Part shown: in pieces, positions 35,400 to 47,124 of the stretch | How the letters are laid out: each line of letters starts with the position of its first letter | How positions within the stretch are numbered: position 1 is the first letter of the stretch | Source: Hansfordia pulvinata | Taxonomy: Eukaryota > Ascomycota > Sordariomycetes > Xylariales | Length of the DNA stretch: 64,000 bases | Assembly: GCA_006538405.1 (NCBI GenBank) | Contig: BJKQ01000012.1 | Span: 35,001 to 99,000, forward strand | Direction of reading: 5' to 3' | Translations under genes and position numbers: made by a program | Notes under the pieces: model-generated | Seen by the model: the letters and a program-made list of their open reading frames with translations, nothing else | Told to the model about the DNA's origin: nothing | Databases searched by the model: none

Positions 35400-38150
35400 T
35401 TAACGGTGTCGGTCCGGGTGTCGTTAATGAAATTATTTTAATAACCGTAAGCAGTTTAAGTAATCCTTAAGTTCTTAAGTGTTTTCCGATAATAAGTAAC
35501 CTTTTTATTATATTAAATACTTTATCGTGGATCCTTATTAACGTGAATTTAATATCTCTTTAACTTTAAATTCTTAAGCGTCGGTATCAGCTTTGATCTT
35601 TATTTCGAGCTATGCGTTAACCGGTGCTAGTTTTAATAATAAAACGTGGAATACCGGGTGGATTCTTATAATATTAAGTAATAATAATTTATAATTAATT
35701 AACGAAATAACCTCGCTGATTTTAAATAGTCCGATCTTCTTAAAATTTAATTTATTATTAAGTCTTTTAATTCAAATGTTTTTACGTAATAAATAAACCT
35801 TATCTCCCTTTTTAAAGGTCGGCCTTAACGACCGGTGGTTATCGTAATACCGTTTTATACGTTATTAAATCGTTATAAGTTCCGTGTAAAGGTGTTCGTA
35901 AAAAGTCGTGAGATATTTAACTTAAATAACGGCTTTTAAAGCGTTGCCGTTAACCATTGCTTATCGTGATCTTTATAAGTTGAATTTATAATTCGTATAA
36001 AAGGGTGATATCTTTATGTCTTCGTTATTTAAGCTATTATATACGAATTCTACTTTAAGTAAAAAGGATACTTAATTATTTTATTCGAAGTTAACGTAGC
36101 ATCGTAAGTACTGTTTAAGTACTTAATTAAGTCGTTTTATACGACCGTTTATTTACGGATAATATATTGTTAACGTCTTATATTACACTCCGAGTTATTA
36201 TATAAATGATTTTTAAAAGTAAGCTATAAAAAGCTTATCTCGATCTGTAATAAGTTCTTTTAATAAGCCATGTTAATTAAATATAGTCCTATTTATAAGT
36301 TAAGCAGTTTGCATTACGGTTATGGTTTCTTTAAATAATTAAAACTTTATAAACTTAATAAGCTATTTTATATAAATTATAATACTATTATAAACGATTT
36401 TAATCACTGGATTTATAAATAACGGTAGCTTTATAATAAAGTCTATTAAAACCGATTTCTATGCTTTATCCTTAAAAGGTATAAGCTAAAGTTCTTTATA
36501 AGGCTTATAACGTGCTGCCTTAAATCGAATGCACATGTCGTATTCTCCGATTATTATCTTAATTAATCTTTTAAGGTTCGGAAAGTCGTAATCGCGTCGT
36601 ACTCGTTGCATGGTTTTTTAAATCCTTTAATAATTATAAGATAAGTCTTCATGAATTATTATAATAAGTTACCGTTATAACGATATAAGCATAAATCGTT
36701 TATCGCGGAAAAGTATAACTCCGTTAGGTTATCCGAAAAGGTTAAACCGGTCATCGTTTAATAATACTTTTAAGCGTTATATTTCTTATCGTAATTTATA
36801 ATTAAATTATTCTTCTTCGATTCGGGTGAGTCGGATTTATTATATTAAAACTAAGTTCCTATCCTTATCTTATTATAAAATAAATTATAATTCGGCTATT
36901 AAGTTTACCGTGAAGTGGTCAGATCGTTTATTAAAAGCGTCGGCTTTAATATTTTCCTTACCTTTATAATATTTAATCTTAAAGTTAAATTCCGAAAGGA
37001 TCTTTATTTATCGAATTTAACGTTTATTAAGGACTTTATTTTCGGTGAAAGCCGTAAGGTTCTTATAATCGGTTCGAACGATTATAAGTATAAAGGTACC
37101 GCTTAAGTAATGTCTTTATTCCTTAAATGCTTCGATAATAACCATAAGCTCTTTATCGTGTATTATATAATTAAGCTCGGGTCCGTTAAACTTCTTCGAG
37201 AAGAAAGCTACCGGGTGTAACTTACCGGCTTTATCTTATTATTTAAGTTATCCTTTTATAACGAAGTCATTAACGTTAATTTCGACTTTTATAAGTTTAT
37301 TAAGATCTATTATTATTATAATTAATTCTTATATAATAGCGTTCTTAATCGCGTTAAATACTGTTTAAAGTTTATCGTTTTATTCGAAAAAGCGATCCTT
37401 TTTTATTATATCGGTGAGCGGTGCAACGTGCTTACTATACCCTTTAATAAAGGCGCGGTAATAATTCGTAAGTTTAATAAACGATCGGATATCCGAAATA
37501 TTATTAAGAATAAGCCAGTCCTTAACTGCTTAAATCTTAAATTATTACATTAAGACTTTCTTTAATCGGATAATGTATCCGACGAAATCAACTTTTATTT
37601 AATAAAATTAACTCTTCTTCGGGTTAACTCGAAGGTTAAAGTTTTAAAGGGCTTAAAGGACTTACGTCACGTAGCTTATATGGTCCGTTTCGTTTTCCGA
37701 ATAAATCAGAATATTATTAAAGTACATTACGATAAAGATGCTAAAGTAAGGTTTAAAAGTGTCATCGATCATATTTTAAAAACTAGCTAAAGCATTCGTG
37801 AGTTTAAAAGGCATTATTAAGTATTTAAAATGTCCTTTAAGTGTCCGGAATGCTATTTTCTATTTATCTCCTTTTAAGATTTTAATAAGATAATACGCAT
37901 TCGGTAAATCTATTACGGTGAAGATCTTAGCTTTATATAACTGGTCTTTAAGCACTTTAATTAAAAGTAAAGGGTAACGGTTTTTAATCGTGATATCGTT
38001 AAGTTATCGGAAATTAACGCACATCCTTTAAGATCCGTCCTTTTTAAATATAAATAAAATAAGGTAATTAACCGAAGACGTGGAAGGCTTAATATATCCC
38101 TTTTCTAGATCTTATCGCAGCTTCTTCTTAAGCTCGACGCGTTATATTAA
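35400..38150 (-). pseudogene. Element A pol: reverse transcriptase, RNase H, integrase, chromodomain
   Basis: Domains are placed by alignment with element B. Reverse transcriptase lies at about 37,600-38,150. RNase H lies at about 36,900-37,310 with the VETDASDF-type motif near 37,290. Integrase lies at about 35,650-36,770, with the reversed DFIIKLP-type block near 36,424-36,458. The chromodomain lies at about 35,420-35,590. Fewer stops occur than in B. The apparently open plus-strand frame at 36915-37106 is the antisense of RNase H. Confidence 0.75.
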
Positions 38151-41100
38151 GTTTAACAGATAAACGGATTTAAACGTTAATTAAGTTCCGTCTTTAAATG
38201 GTATTATATGGTCGTAATTCGAATATAACGGCAGGCTATTTATCGTGTCGAACTTATCTTAAAATAACGTCGCGAATTATCGATACTCCTTAAGTACTGC
38301 TTATTTTAATAAACAATCCTCTTTTATTATCTTAACGATAACGCGTCTTATAAATATAAATTTAAATCCGTTCGGTGATGAAGGCGTCGTCTTTAACCGA
38401 GTGTTATAATCTTTTTTTAATATTTCTTATTAAAGACAGTTAATACTTTAATTAACTTTAAGATTCGCCGATCGTAATTAAAGTATCCTTAAGATTATCT
38501 TATTTAAGATATTAGCGATGTTTAATTAAAGTCTTATAAGTCGGTTATAAATAATGACCGAGAAGGGCGTAATCTCGCGTTCGATTTATCTTTAAGTTTT
38601 CCTTAAATAACTCTTATTTATTATCGTGAGTCGGTATAAGGCGTCTTTTTTATTTTATAATAATTTAAATTTATTAACGATTCATAGCGATATTAAATTC
38701 TAGGTCGATCCGTTATTAATTAATGCTTAAATTCTCTTTAATCCGTAATATACCATTACGTTAAGCTATACGGCTTTATTTTTATCGAGGGCTTATCTTA
38801 TTATATAAGTTCTTTTTATTTATTACCTTAAATTAATAATAAGGTGCTTTAATTTTTTAAGTGCTATCGCATCGTTACTCGTATTAAGCCGTGTTATCGA
38901 GAGCTGTTTATAAAAGCCTCGCTTTATCGTGATCCGGTGTTTAAAGGTAAAGCACGTTATTTATCGTTTTATAATAATAATTTAATCAGTGGGTTATTAA
39001 TGTGTTCCGAAGTCCGACTTTCGGGTATTAACTCTTTAATTAAGTGTCGTACTTACTTTACGAGTTTAACGCGTGTTACGTACACGGTTCCTTTTAATAA
39101 GCTGTAACATTATCTTAATTTCTTATAAGGTATAAAGAGTGTTCCTTAATAAGATATAAAAGGTTTTATTAACATAAAGTGGTTAAAGTATTAATAATAT
39201 CGTGGTTCCCGTATCGGTTTAAGCGTTTTAACTTTTATAAAAAAGTAACGATACTTAACTTTATCGGTTAAGTGCTATTAATAAGTAATATAAATATAAT
39301 CACATTAAGCGATCTCGCCGTGTCGAGCGCTATAAGGAATTAAGTCGTATACGTCTTTATATACTTCTTTTAAGTCTTCTTCGTTTAAGATTATTATAAG
39401 TTCTTTCGTGTTATTAAAGGTCTTGCCGTAACGGAAGAAATCTTCCTTTTTTTCTTTATCGGATAAATACTTATATAAGCTTTATACTTAATAAGTTTTT
39501 ATTACGTTATTTAATTCGTTATAGTTTTCTTAAAGGCATTCCTTAAGCTTAAGTATAAGTGTTTATTTATAAGGCCTTTTTAAAGATTAAGCGTGTATTA
39601 ATACGTTAATTATTACGTTTGCTTTTTTATTAAATATTTATTACCTCACTATAAGACTATAATAATCTTTATAATCTTTAATTTATTTAATTAAATCTTA
39701 CCGATCTTCTCGGTCTTAAGTAACACTTATCTTAAAATAAAAAGCTTACTTATTCTTTATAATTGCTTTAAAGATAAGGGAATTAAAAGGATCTTCTTTA
39801 ATAAATAATATAATTTTAATACGTTCTTATATCTTATCGTTTTCGGCTTTAAGCATGTTATCGATAATATTATTTAAATTGTTATCGTATCGTTTATTAA
39901 ATAAGGCGTATAATCGAGGGTCATTTACGGATTCGTTAAAGAATTAAACTTTTTATTCCGAATAAGCCACTCGTTCTTTAATAATAACTCGTTAATATCC
40001 GTGTTCGAGAATCCGGAGTATAGCGTTATATTATATAATAATATTAAGCTTCCTTTAATTAATGGTCCTTACGATTGCTTAAAGGATTTACTCCGGGGAG
40101 TTACGTTATATAAAGCCTCGTTTACGTGCTTTTTATTCCGGTGTATCCTTTAAGTCTTATAAGAGTATTATAATATTAAATACATCGTGACCGACGTATT
40201 ATTATAAGGCTAAATATATATAACCGACTTAAAAGGCGTTATAAGTCCCTTTCCGGAAGGTCTCGGTCTATTAATTTACGCGTCGTTTTTAATACTCCGT
40301 TACTTTATTAAACCCTTTTATAAAATATTAAGGGCAGCGTCGAATTCGGGGTTAAAGTTTAAATTATTATATATCTTACGAGTTATATAAACCCGTTCTT
40401 TAAGTATAAGGGTCTATCCGTTTTAGTCCGTCGTGACTTCCTTAATAGCCTTAATATATTTATTAACTTATTTAAATCGTTTAAATACTCGGTAATCTCG
40501 TACGATATGTCCTGGTTTATCGTAATTATAATACTTAAATGCCTTTTTATATTTATCGTTAAGAGCGCGGTTAATATTTATAAGTTTAAGGTGTTATTTA
40601 TAAGAGGTAAAGTGAGGCTTCGTCCCTCCTTATTATCGTCGCCTTATATTTTAAGGTATACGTTAATTATTTCCACCCTTCTCGCGGCGGCGTTTATATA
40701 ACCGTGAATCGATACGGATAACGGCCTTAATATACTTTATAAAGTTATTTAATAAGTCTTATTTAATTAGCTCGTCCTTAACTTCCTTCTTTAATCCTTA
40801 ATAAAACGCGAGAATCTTACTTTCTTTAATTAAATTAAGTTACGTAAAAATACGTTTAAAGTCTACGGTGTAAAGGGACGTTAAGGTCTTTTATTAAAGG
40901 TTAATAAGTTCTTTCTCGGTTTATCGTTTCTTATTTAAGTCTTAAAATAAGCCCTTAAGTTATCGTTCGAATCTAACGTAAGATATAAAGATCCTTTTAA
41001 TCTCGGTCGACCATTGCTTTTAAGGTTTATTAATTACCTTAATAAGGTATAGTTCGAATTAAGTTAAAGCCTTTTTACGGAGAAACAACTTAATATAAAT

Positions 41101-41541
41101 AACTTAATCTCTTTCGTTATTAAAGTGTTTATATAGTTAATAAAATGCCTTTATTTAAGTTAAGAATCCTTAAAGTTACTTAAAGGTGCCGTTAAAGGTT
41201 TTAAAAGGGTTGATTTTAAGGTTAACGTTAATTAAGGGAGCTTTAATAATGCCCTTAACGCCTTATATAGCTTTAACGAGTTAGGCCTATTAAAGTTTAT
41301 TAGCTATGTTAACGCGCTTAATATAAGCTTATTATAATTGCTCGTTAACGTTCTTATAAGCTTAATACGAAGCTTATAATTAATCTTATAAAGTGTAAAG
41401 CCCGTTAAGTAACTGCTTATACTCGCCTTTAATAAGATCGTACTCCTCTTTATTATTATTAACCCCCTTTATTTCCTTAATTAAGTTCCTTAAAGGCGTT
41501 TACGCCACCGGCTGTTTAAAGGATCCGGGTCGGGACGACAT
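38151..41541 (-). pseudogene. Element A gag and protease region
   Basis: On the minus strand an ATG at 41541-41539 opens MSSRPGSFKQPVA, then after one stop continues TPLRNLIKEIKGVNNNKEEY and further charged, helical-looking sequence typical of Gag. The same start in B has mutated ATG to ATA. The region also includes the protease and the linker to reverse transcriptase. No CCHC knuckle was confirmed. About 70 bases of leader separate it from the 5' LTR. Confidence 0.6.
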
Positions 41542-41611
41542 CGTGTTAATCGGATATTACTTAAAGGTATTAACGGACAATTATCGAATGCTTAAATAAG
41601 AGTGATTAAAA

Positions 41612-42138
41612 TGTAACGACCTGGATTCTTCTTAAGAAAAATATAAAGTTGGTTTAAGGTTTATATTTTAAAAGAACACTCGAAAGGTCGTCTGTCGGTA
41701 AACACTGAGTAATTGATTAATAATAGGTAATTAAAGTATTGAATAAGTGATAAACTGTCGTTAAGAGATTACTCCTATTTAAGAATAACTTAAATGCTTA
41801 AATTAATCATTAAGGTAATAAATGATTAAATACATAAGAAAACCTTCCTTCCTTATATGTCCTTCATTCCCTCATTAATATCGCGGATATGTCTGGATCG
41901 CCTGGATATGTTCATATCCAACATATTTAACATATCTTCATTAGATCTCCGTGGATATGTCTTAAAGCCGCATATTTAACATATCCTGATCTTGGTCACG
42001 TGACCCTGTGTCCCGTGTCCCTATATTTCCGTGCGTACATGATTGGTTTAGCGCTGACCTGTGCGACCATTAGTCTATAGGCCTTCTGCTTACATTAATA
42101 TGGCCCGTCCTGCCGGCCTGGTAATCGGGTTCGTAACA
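41612..42138 (-). repeat. Element A 5' LTR
   Basis: It is 527 bp, TGTAACGACCTGG to GGGTTCGTAACA in plus-strand reading, with intact TG...CA ends. It keeps segments such as CCCGTGTCCCTATATTTCCG and TTAATATGGCCCGTCCTGCC that are mutated in older copies, so it is one of the youngest LTRs in the stack. Confidence 0.9.
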
Positions 42139-42371
42139 CTTACGCGGCGTTATTATTTACGGTGAGCTATCTTTTATATTATTATTTATTTTACTTTATC
42201 ACCACTTTCTTATATTATTTTTCCTTACTTACCTTACTTTACGTTCCTTCACCTTTAAACTTAACTTATAATTGCACTTATTATTAATTATTATATAATA
42301 CTTTAAATAAGCTTTATTCTTATACCTTTATACTTAATAAGATCTTATAAAAAGACTTACGCCGTTACCAG

Positions 42372-44460
42372 GCTACCTTACTCGAATTTATTTATAAAAA
42401 GTATAACGACCTTAATATCGCTTACTTCGATACGGTTATTTATCTTAATAACCACCACTTACACGTTATCCTTAATATTACTTAATTTTAAAACGATCTC
42501 GCTAACGCTCGTATCTTTACACGACCGCTTATCTTTAACTCGCTTATTATTAACCCGGCGCCCGTTATTACTCCCGTCCCCGCACTTACTTTTCCTTTCT
42601 TTTTATTAATATTATTACCTTATTACGATATCTTTAAGGATATTCTTATTAATAATTATCTTAATTAAACCGCTTTTAATATAACCTTAAACTCCGATAT
42701 TAAGAAAAAGCATTTATTTCTTAACCTTAACTTTTTATAAGGCCACGATTATAACCCCTTTACCTTATACGTTAATATAAGGTTAAACTTAATATCGGCG
42801 TTAACGAAACTTTATAAGGAAACCGTGATTATTATCTTTAATTAATCCGGTTAAAAGCTTATTAAAATCTTTAATAATATAATCTTTATCCGCGATAAAA
42901 GTAAGAAACATCGTTATATCGGTGTTAACGTCTCTCTTTACTTTATTAATAACCGTTTTATTTTTAAGGATAATTAAAATAACTTATTAATATACCTTAA
43001 AGATCTTTATCACGTTATTCTTATTAATTTAAAATACTTTTTAAAAAAGGTTTAATTTTATAAGAACCGATTATAATTAACTTAAAAGCTATTTAATAAT
43101 AAGGATTAATTTAATATCCGTTAAAATATTATCCGCTCCTTTACGGTTAATACCGATAAGGCGTATTATTAAAATAATTATATCTTTATTAATAAGATTC
43201 ACCTTAAAGCTTTAAAGATATTTCACTTATTAAATAACGAGATTAAAGGTGTCAGCGCTTATCCTTCGTTTATCACCGATATACTTAAAAAGGTAAGCCT
43301 TTATTAACTCGTTATATTAACCTTTATTTAAGTTATCCTTTAATATTAAAAGGCGGCCGTTAAAAAGTAAGAAATCCTTTACCTTTTTAAAAATATATTA
43401 CTTATTATAATTAGCTTTATTAAAGATCCGTCCGCGGGCCTTACCTTAATAAGGCTTACCCTTATTATTAATATTATCTTAACCGGTATTATTATTATTA
43501 ATATTATCCTGACCGGTATTAAGGTTATCGAGCTGCTTAACGATAATAACGAAAAAAAAAAGATAATATAATATAAAGTCTTAACCGTATCGCTTATAAT
43601 ATACTTGGAGCCGGAAGCTTATTTAATAATATTAAAAAAGCTATTAAAGCGGTTAATAAAGAATATTAAAAGTTAAACGTTTTTAAAGTTAAGACCGCTT
43701 ATAACGAGTCTCGTATAAGCCGTAATATAAATCTTTTATACCGTTAAAGCGTCTTATATAATTAGCTTATTATTATTAAGGATATTATTAAAAACTTACC
43801 TTAAATCCGACACGATCTTAAGAAATTTATCGAAGTTAACATCGATTACACGGTTATCGAATCCGTTAAAGGCTCCACGATATAAGCATATTTTTACCGC
43901 AGCCTTTTTAACACTTATTTCGACTTATATAAGGTTACCGGTATTATTAAGGGTTATTTTAAAAGCATCGCGGGAATAAAAAAGATTAATATTAAAATAA
44001 TTATAATAATTAATAAACGTATTATTAAAGAAACGAATTCTTTATAATCTTTAATTAATATTATAACGGATTAACTTAACACCACGTTAAAGCCGATTAT
44101 TAACGCGCGTGTTAATTTTTTAATAAATTAAAAAATTAAAAACGTTATAAAGGCATACCTTAATTAACACCTTAACATTATTATTAAAGCTTAAATCCAC
44201 GCGTACTTTAATACTCGACCCCTTTAAACGCTGTCCCCGGTTTAATAAACGCCCGCTTTCGCTCCGCTTACGCCCCTTTAATTCGGCTCGTTAATTAACC
44301 CTTAATTCGGCTTATTAATTAACCTTTAATTCGGTTCCTTATTTATTAAACCTTAATTCGGTTCCTCGCTTATTAATCCTTAATTCGGCGTAACCTTAAC
44401 TATAATACCGGCCTTTAATAATATAATATAAAATGCCTTAACGTTCAGTTAAGTTATAAG
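42372..44460 (+). pseudogene. Element D third ORF (after pol, sense), unknown product
   Basis: A plus-strand frame of nearly 700 codons lies between the D chromodomain and the 3' LTR. It is interrupted almost only by TAA, as expected for mutated Gln codons. It starts around TLLEFIYKKYNDLNIAYFDT, includes a Pro-rich stretch (NPAPVITPVPALTFPFF, about 42,550-42,605), and then YLEPEAY near 43,600. After one frame change near 43,765 it reads FIEVNIDYTVIESVKGST (about 43,830-43,880) and ends in repeated FGSL-type units. The coding-like mix of acidic, basic and aromatic residues argues that it was a real protein. Length and position recall the extra ORFs of some retroviruses-like elements, but I see no signal peptide or transmembrane pattern and do not recognise it. 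Confidence 0.5.
44272..44405 (+). repeat. Tandem repeat of about 24-27 bp encoding FGSL-like units
   Basis: Five copies of TTAATTCGG(C/T)(T/C)C followed by a TTATTAATTAACC-like segment run head to tail. In the frame of the third D ORF they encode stop-FGSLINP-like units, where the stop was probably Gln. Unit length is a multiple of three, so the repeat is compatible with translation. Confidence 0.7.
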
Positions 44461-45060
44461 ATAAAACCTTTTCATTATTAACACTGCCTTTAACTTACCC
44501 TCCGGCGCACCGGTTTAATAATAAGGATAATAATAAAGAAATAACTTTTAAAATGGTTCGTAAAACGCCTCCGACGGCGCCTTAAAGAGACCTGCCTTTT
44601 AAAACCCGATCGGCGCTTAACCTTGCTTTAAAATAAAGCTTAATATTTATAAGCGCTCTTTATAAATCCCTTTTTTAACGGCTTTTCCTTTTAGCTCACT
44701 TTAATTATATTTAATGGTTTATAACGGAAAGATTATTTAGCTTACTTTAATTATATTTAATGGTTTATAATAAAAATGATCTCTCCGCCTCCCGATATAT
44801 ATACACACCTTTTTTAATATATCCCTTTTTAAATCTTTAATTATAACGAATATTCTTTAACACTCGCGCCCCGGTATGTACGCTTTATACGTATATTAAG
44901 TTTAAGTTTTTTATATTACGAAGTTAACGTTTAAAATTATTTAATAAGGTATTTAATTTTTTACTTTTATAATTAACTTATTATATTCTTATTTATCTTT
45001 AACGACCGCCCACGTCCGTAAATTCATTAAAACAATGAAAACCTCCGCGGGGAGGGGCAC

Positions 45061-45272
45061 TTATCACGGTTATGATTATATCCCTTATATTTTATCTTTA
45101 AGGATAAATCCTTAAGGACGTACGTATCCTTAAAGACGGTCGCACTTAACTGGATACGTATTAAGAGACACATCCTTATAAATAAGTATATAAGGATATG
45201 TTTAAAGTGACATCTCCGAATAATCCAACTTCTTCCTCTTAATCTTATAAACTTATTAATACAGGCTATGAC
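45061..45272 (+). repeat. Element D 3' LTR
   Basis: It is 212 bp and matches 26541-26752. It is followed by AGCTA, the target duplication. The purine-rich CGGGGAGGGG just upstream is a good polypurine tract. Confidence 0.85.
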
Positions 45273-45277
45273 AGCTA

Positions 45278-46537
45278 TAAAGACTTAAAGTAAGGCCCCT
45301 TTTAAGATAATAACTTTTCCCTTAAAAGCTCTTACTCGGAAAAAGTAAATAATAAAGGAAACCAACCCTTCTTACTTTTTAAGAGTCTTTTTCGAGATAA
45401 TTAACGTAAAGGTTAAAGGATTATTACTTTTATTAAAGTTATAAATAACGGCCTTCCTTTTTAATATCTCCGTATTATAAACGATAACGACTTAAAAAAT
45501 AATTAAAAGATAATTTAAAACGATTATTAATTTAAAAACCTTAAATTAAGGTTTATAAAATTAAGTATTCGAATTAACGCTTACTTAAAAGACATGACTT
45601 AAAAACTTAAGGAGTATAAGACCCTTACTTATATATAATTATTAATTAAAGTAAACGTGCAAGGTGACACATTATTAAAAGAGTGGTTTTTATCAAAAAA
45701 CGACGGCTTTATAAACAATGATCGACCCTTATTAAAGTTCACACTTTATCACGAAGAATTTAACACGATTCCGATATTAAAGCAGTTTTAAAGGTTAATT
45801 ATTAAAGATTAATTTATAATTATAATTAATATAAAGCCGTATCTTATATTTATAAAGATAAAAGCTTATATAACTTTTTATAAATTTACTTACGTTATCT
45901 TTTAACGTGTTTATAAAAAGTTAAAAAGAGTTACAACCGGACGAAACTTTGCTATTTAATTAATTAAAACTTTTCTTTATTAAATAAACTCTTTACCGGT
46001 AAAGGAAAAAGAACTTATTTCTTTTATGTCTTATTTTACACGTATATTAAACGGATTACCTCTTTAATTATTAAGGTTATTAAATAAGTCTTTATTTCTT
46101 AAAGTTTTATTTAAATCCGATAACGTTATTAAGACACTTAAAAGAAGCGCCGAGCCGGAACGTGCGTCCTTGATCGTTAAGGATAAAAGCTTTTTCTTTC
46201 GTTAAAAGCTTAAGAAAAGGGTTTAATTTAAAAAAGAGGATAAAGATGAACCGCTTTAAGGACTTACTTAAGGATAACTTTACCGTATTATTTAAAGCTT
46301 AAGCCTTTTTCCGGGATTTATTAAGTTAAGATCAACCTTAAGGTTAATTAAGATCGACGTTAATAACTTTTAAAAAGAGAAAGGAAAAGATAAGATCACT
46401 TTTAAGTAATAAAGATAGCAAATCTATAATAATTCTAAGGTAAACTTAAACTTCTTTTATTTAATATTAATAAAATCTGCTTTTATTAAGAGTAAAGTTA
46501 AGGGATATATTATTAAACTTTTAAAACCTTAAATAAT
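45278..46537 (+). pseudogene. Element E gag, N-terminal part
   Basis: This is plus-strand sequence of E between the D and B insertions. The last 350 bases read as a basic, helical Gag-like protein (for example KKRIKMNRFKDLLKDN near 46,235-46,285 and KKRKEKIRSLLSNKDS near 46,370-46,415). The frame continues after B at 54421. The earlier part is leader or the start of gag and is too damaged to read with confidence. Confidence 0.6.
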
Positions 46538-47054
46538 TGTTACGAACCCGATTATTAAGCCGGTAAGACGGGCCACATTAATATAAGCAAAAGACCTATA
46601 GATTAATAATCGTATAAGGCTGTGTTAACTTAATTATATACGTAAAAAATATGGATCATTAATATAAGGTCACGTAATATAATCACTCGTTAAGATAAGA
46701 AGATCACGGTAAGCCACTTAAGATCATAACGAGCTATTAAAGGATCACGGTGATCCGGTATAAGAATATTATAAGCCGTTACGGTATCATAAAAGGAATA
46801 AAGGACATATAAAAAAGGAAGGTTTTCTTATGTATTTAATTATTTATTACCTTAATAATTAATTTAAGTATTTAAGTTATTCTTAAATAAGAGTAACCTT
46901 TTAATAATAATCTACCACTTATTTAATACTTTAATTACCGATTATTAATCGATTACTTAACGTTTATTAATAAACGACCTTTTAAGTGTTCTTTTAATAC
47001 ATAAACCCTTAAACCAATTCTGTATTTTTCTTAAAAAGAATTTAGGTCGTTATA
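46538..47054 (+). repeat. Element B 5' LTR
   Basis: It is 517 bp from TGTTACGAACCCGATTATTA to GGTCGTTATA, where the original end was probably TTACA. The internal region begins TTTTAATCA, the same bases that adjoin the A 5' LTR. Confidence 0.9.
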
Positions 47055-47124
47055 TTTTAATCATTATTATTTAAGCATTTAATAACTATCCGTTAATACC
47101 TTTAAGTAATATCCGATTAACACG

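Larger units (their letters stand above)
34163..42138 (-). mobile_element. Element A: full Ty3/Gypsy chromovirus nested in D
   Basis: A has two 527-bp LTRs (34163-34689 and 41612-42138) and the perfect duplication CTTAC (34158-34162 and 42139-42143), for a total of 7976 bp. It is the same family as B, in reverse orientation and clearly less RIP-damaged. Coding is on the minus strand: gag starts at 41541, and pol ends before a polypurine tract at 34690-34712. It interrupts D downstream of the D chromodomain. Confidence 0.9.
26541..45272 (+). mobile_element. Element D: long Ty3/Gypsy retrotransposon with a third ORF, carrying nested A
   Basis: D is bounded by 212-bp direct repeats (26541-26752 and 45061-45272) and by the perfect duplication AGCTA (26536-26540 and 45273-45277). 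Without nested element A it is about 10.75 kb, long for a fungal Gypsy element. Order on the plus strand: LTR, gag region, reverse transcriptase (about 30,980-31,560), RNase H, integrase, GPF motif and chromodomain (about 33,550-33,890), then about 3 kb containing a third frame, a purine-rich tract (GGGGAGGGG, 45049-45057) and the 3' LTR. The LTR ends read TTATCACGG and CTATGAC rather than TG...CA. Confidence 0.85.

Noticed and set aside
36915..37106. 63-codon plus-strand open frame
   Set aside because: It is the antisense of RNase H of element A, which is coded on the minus strand.
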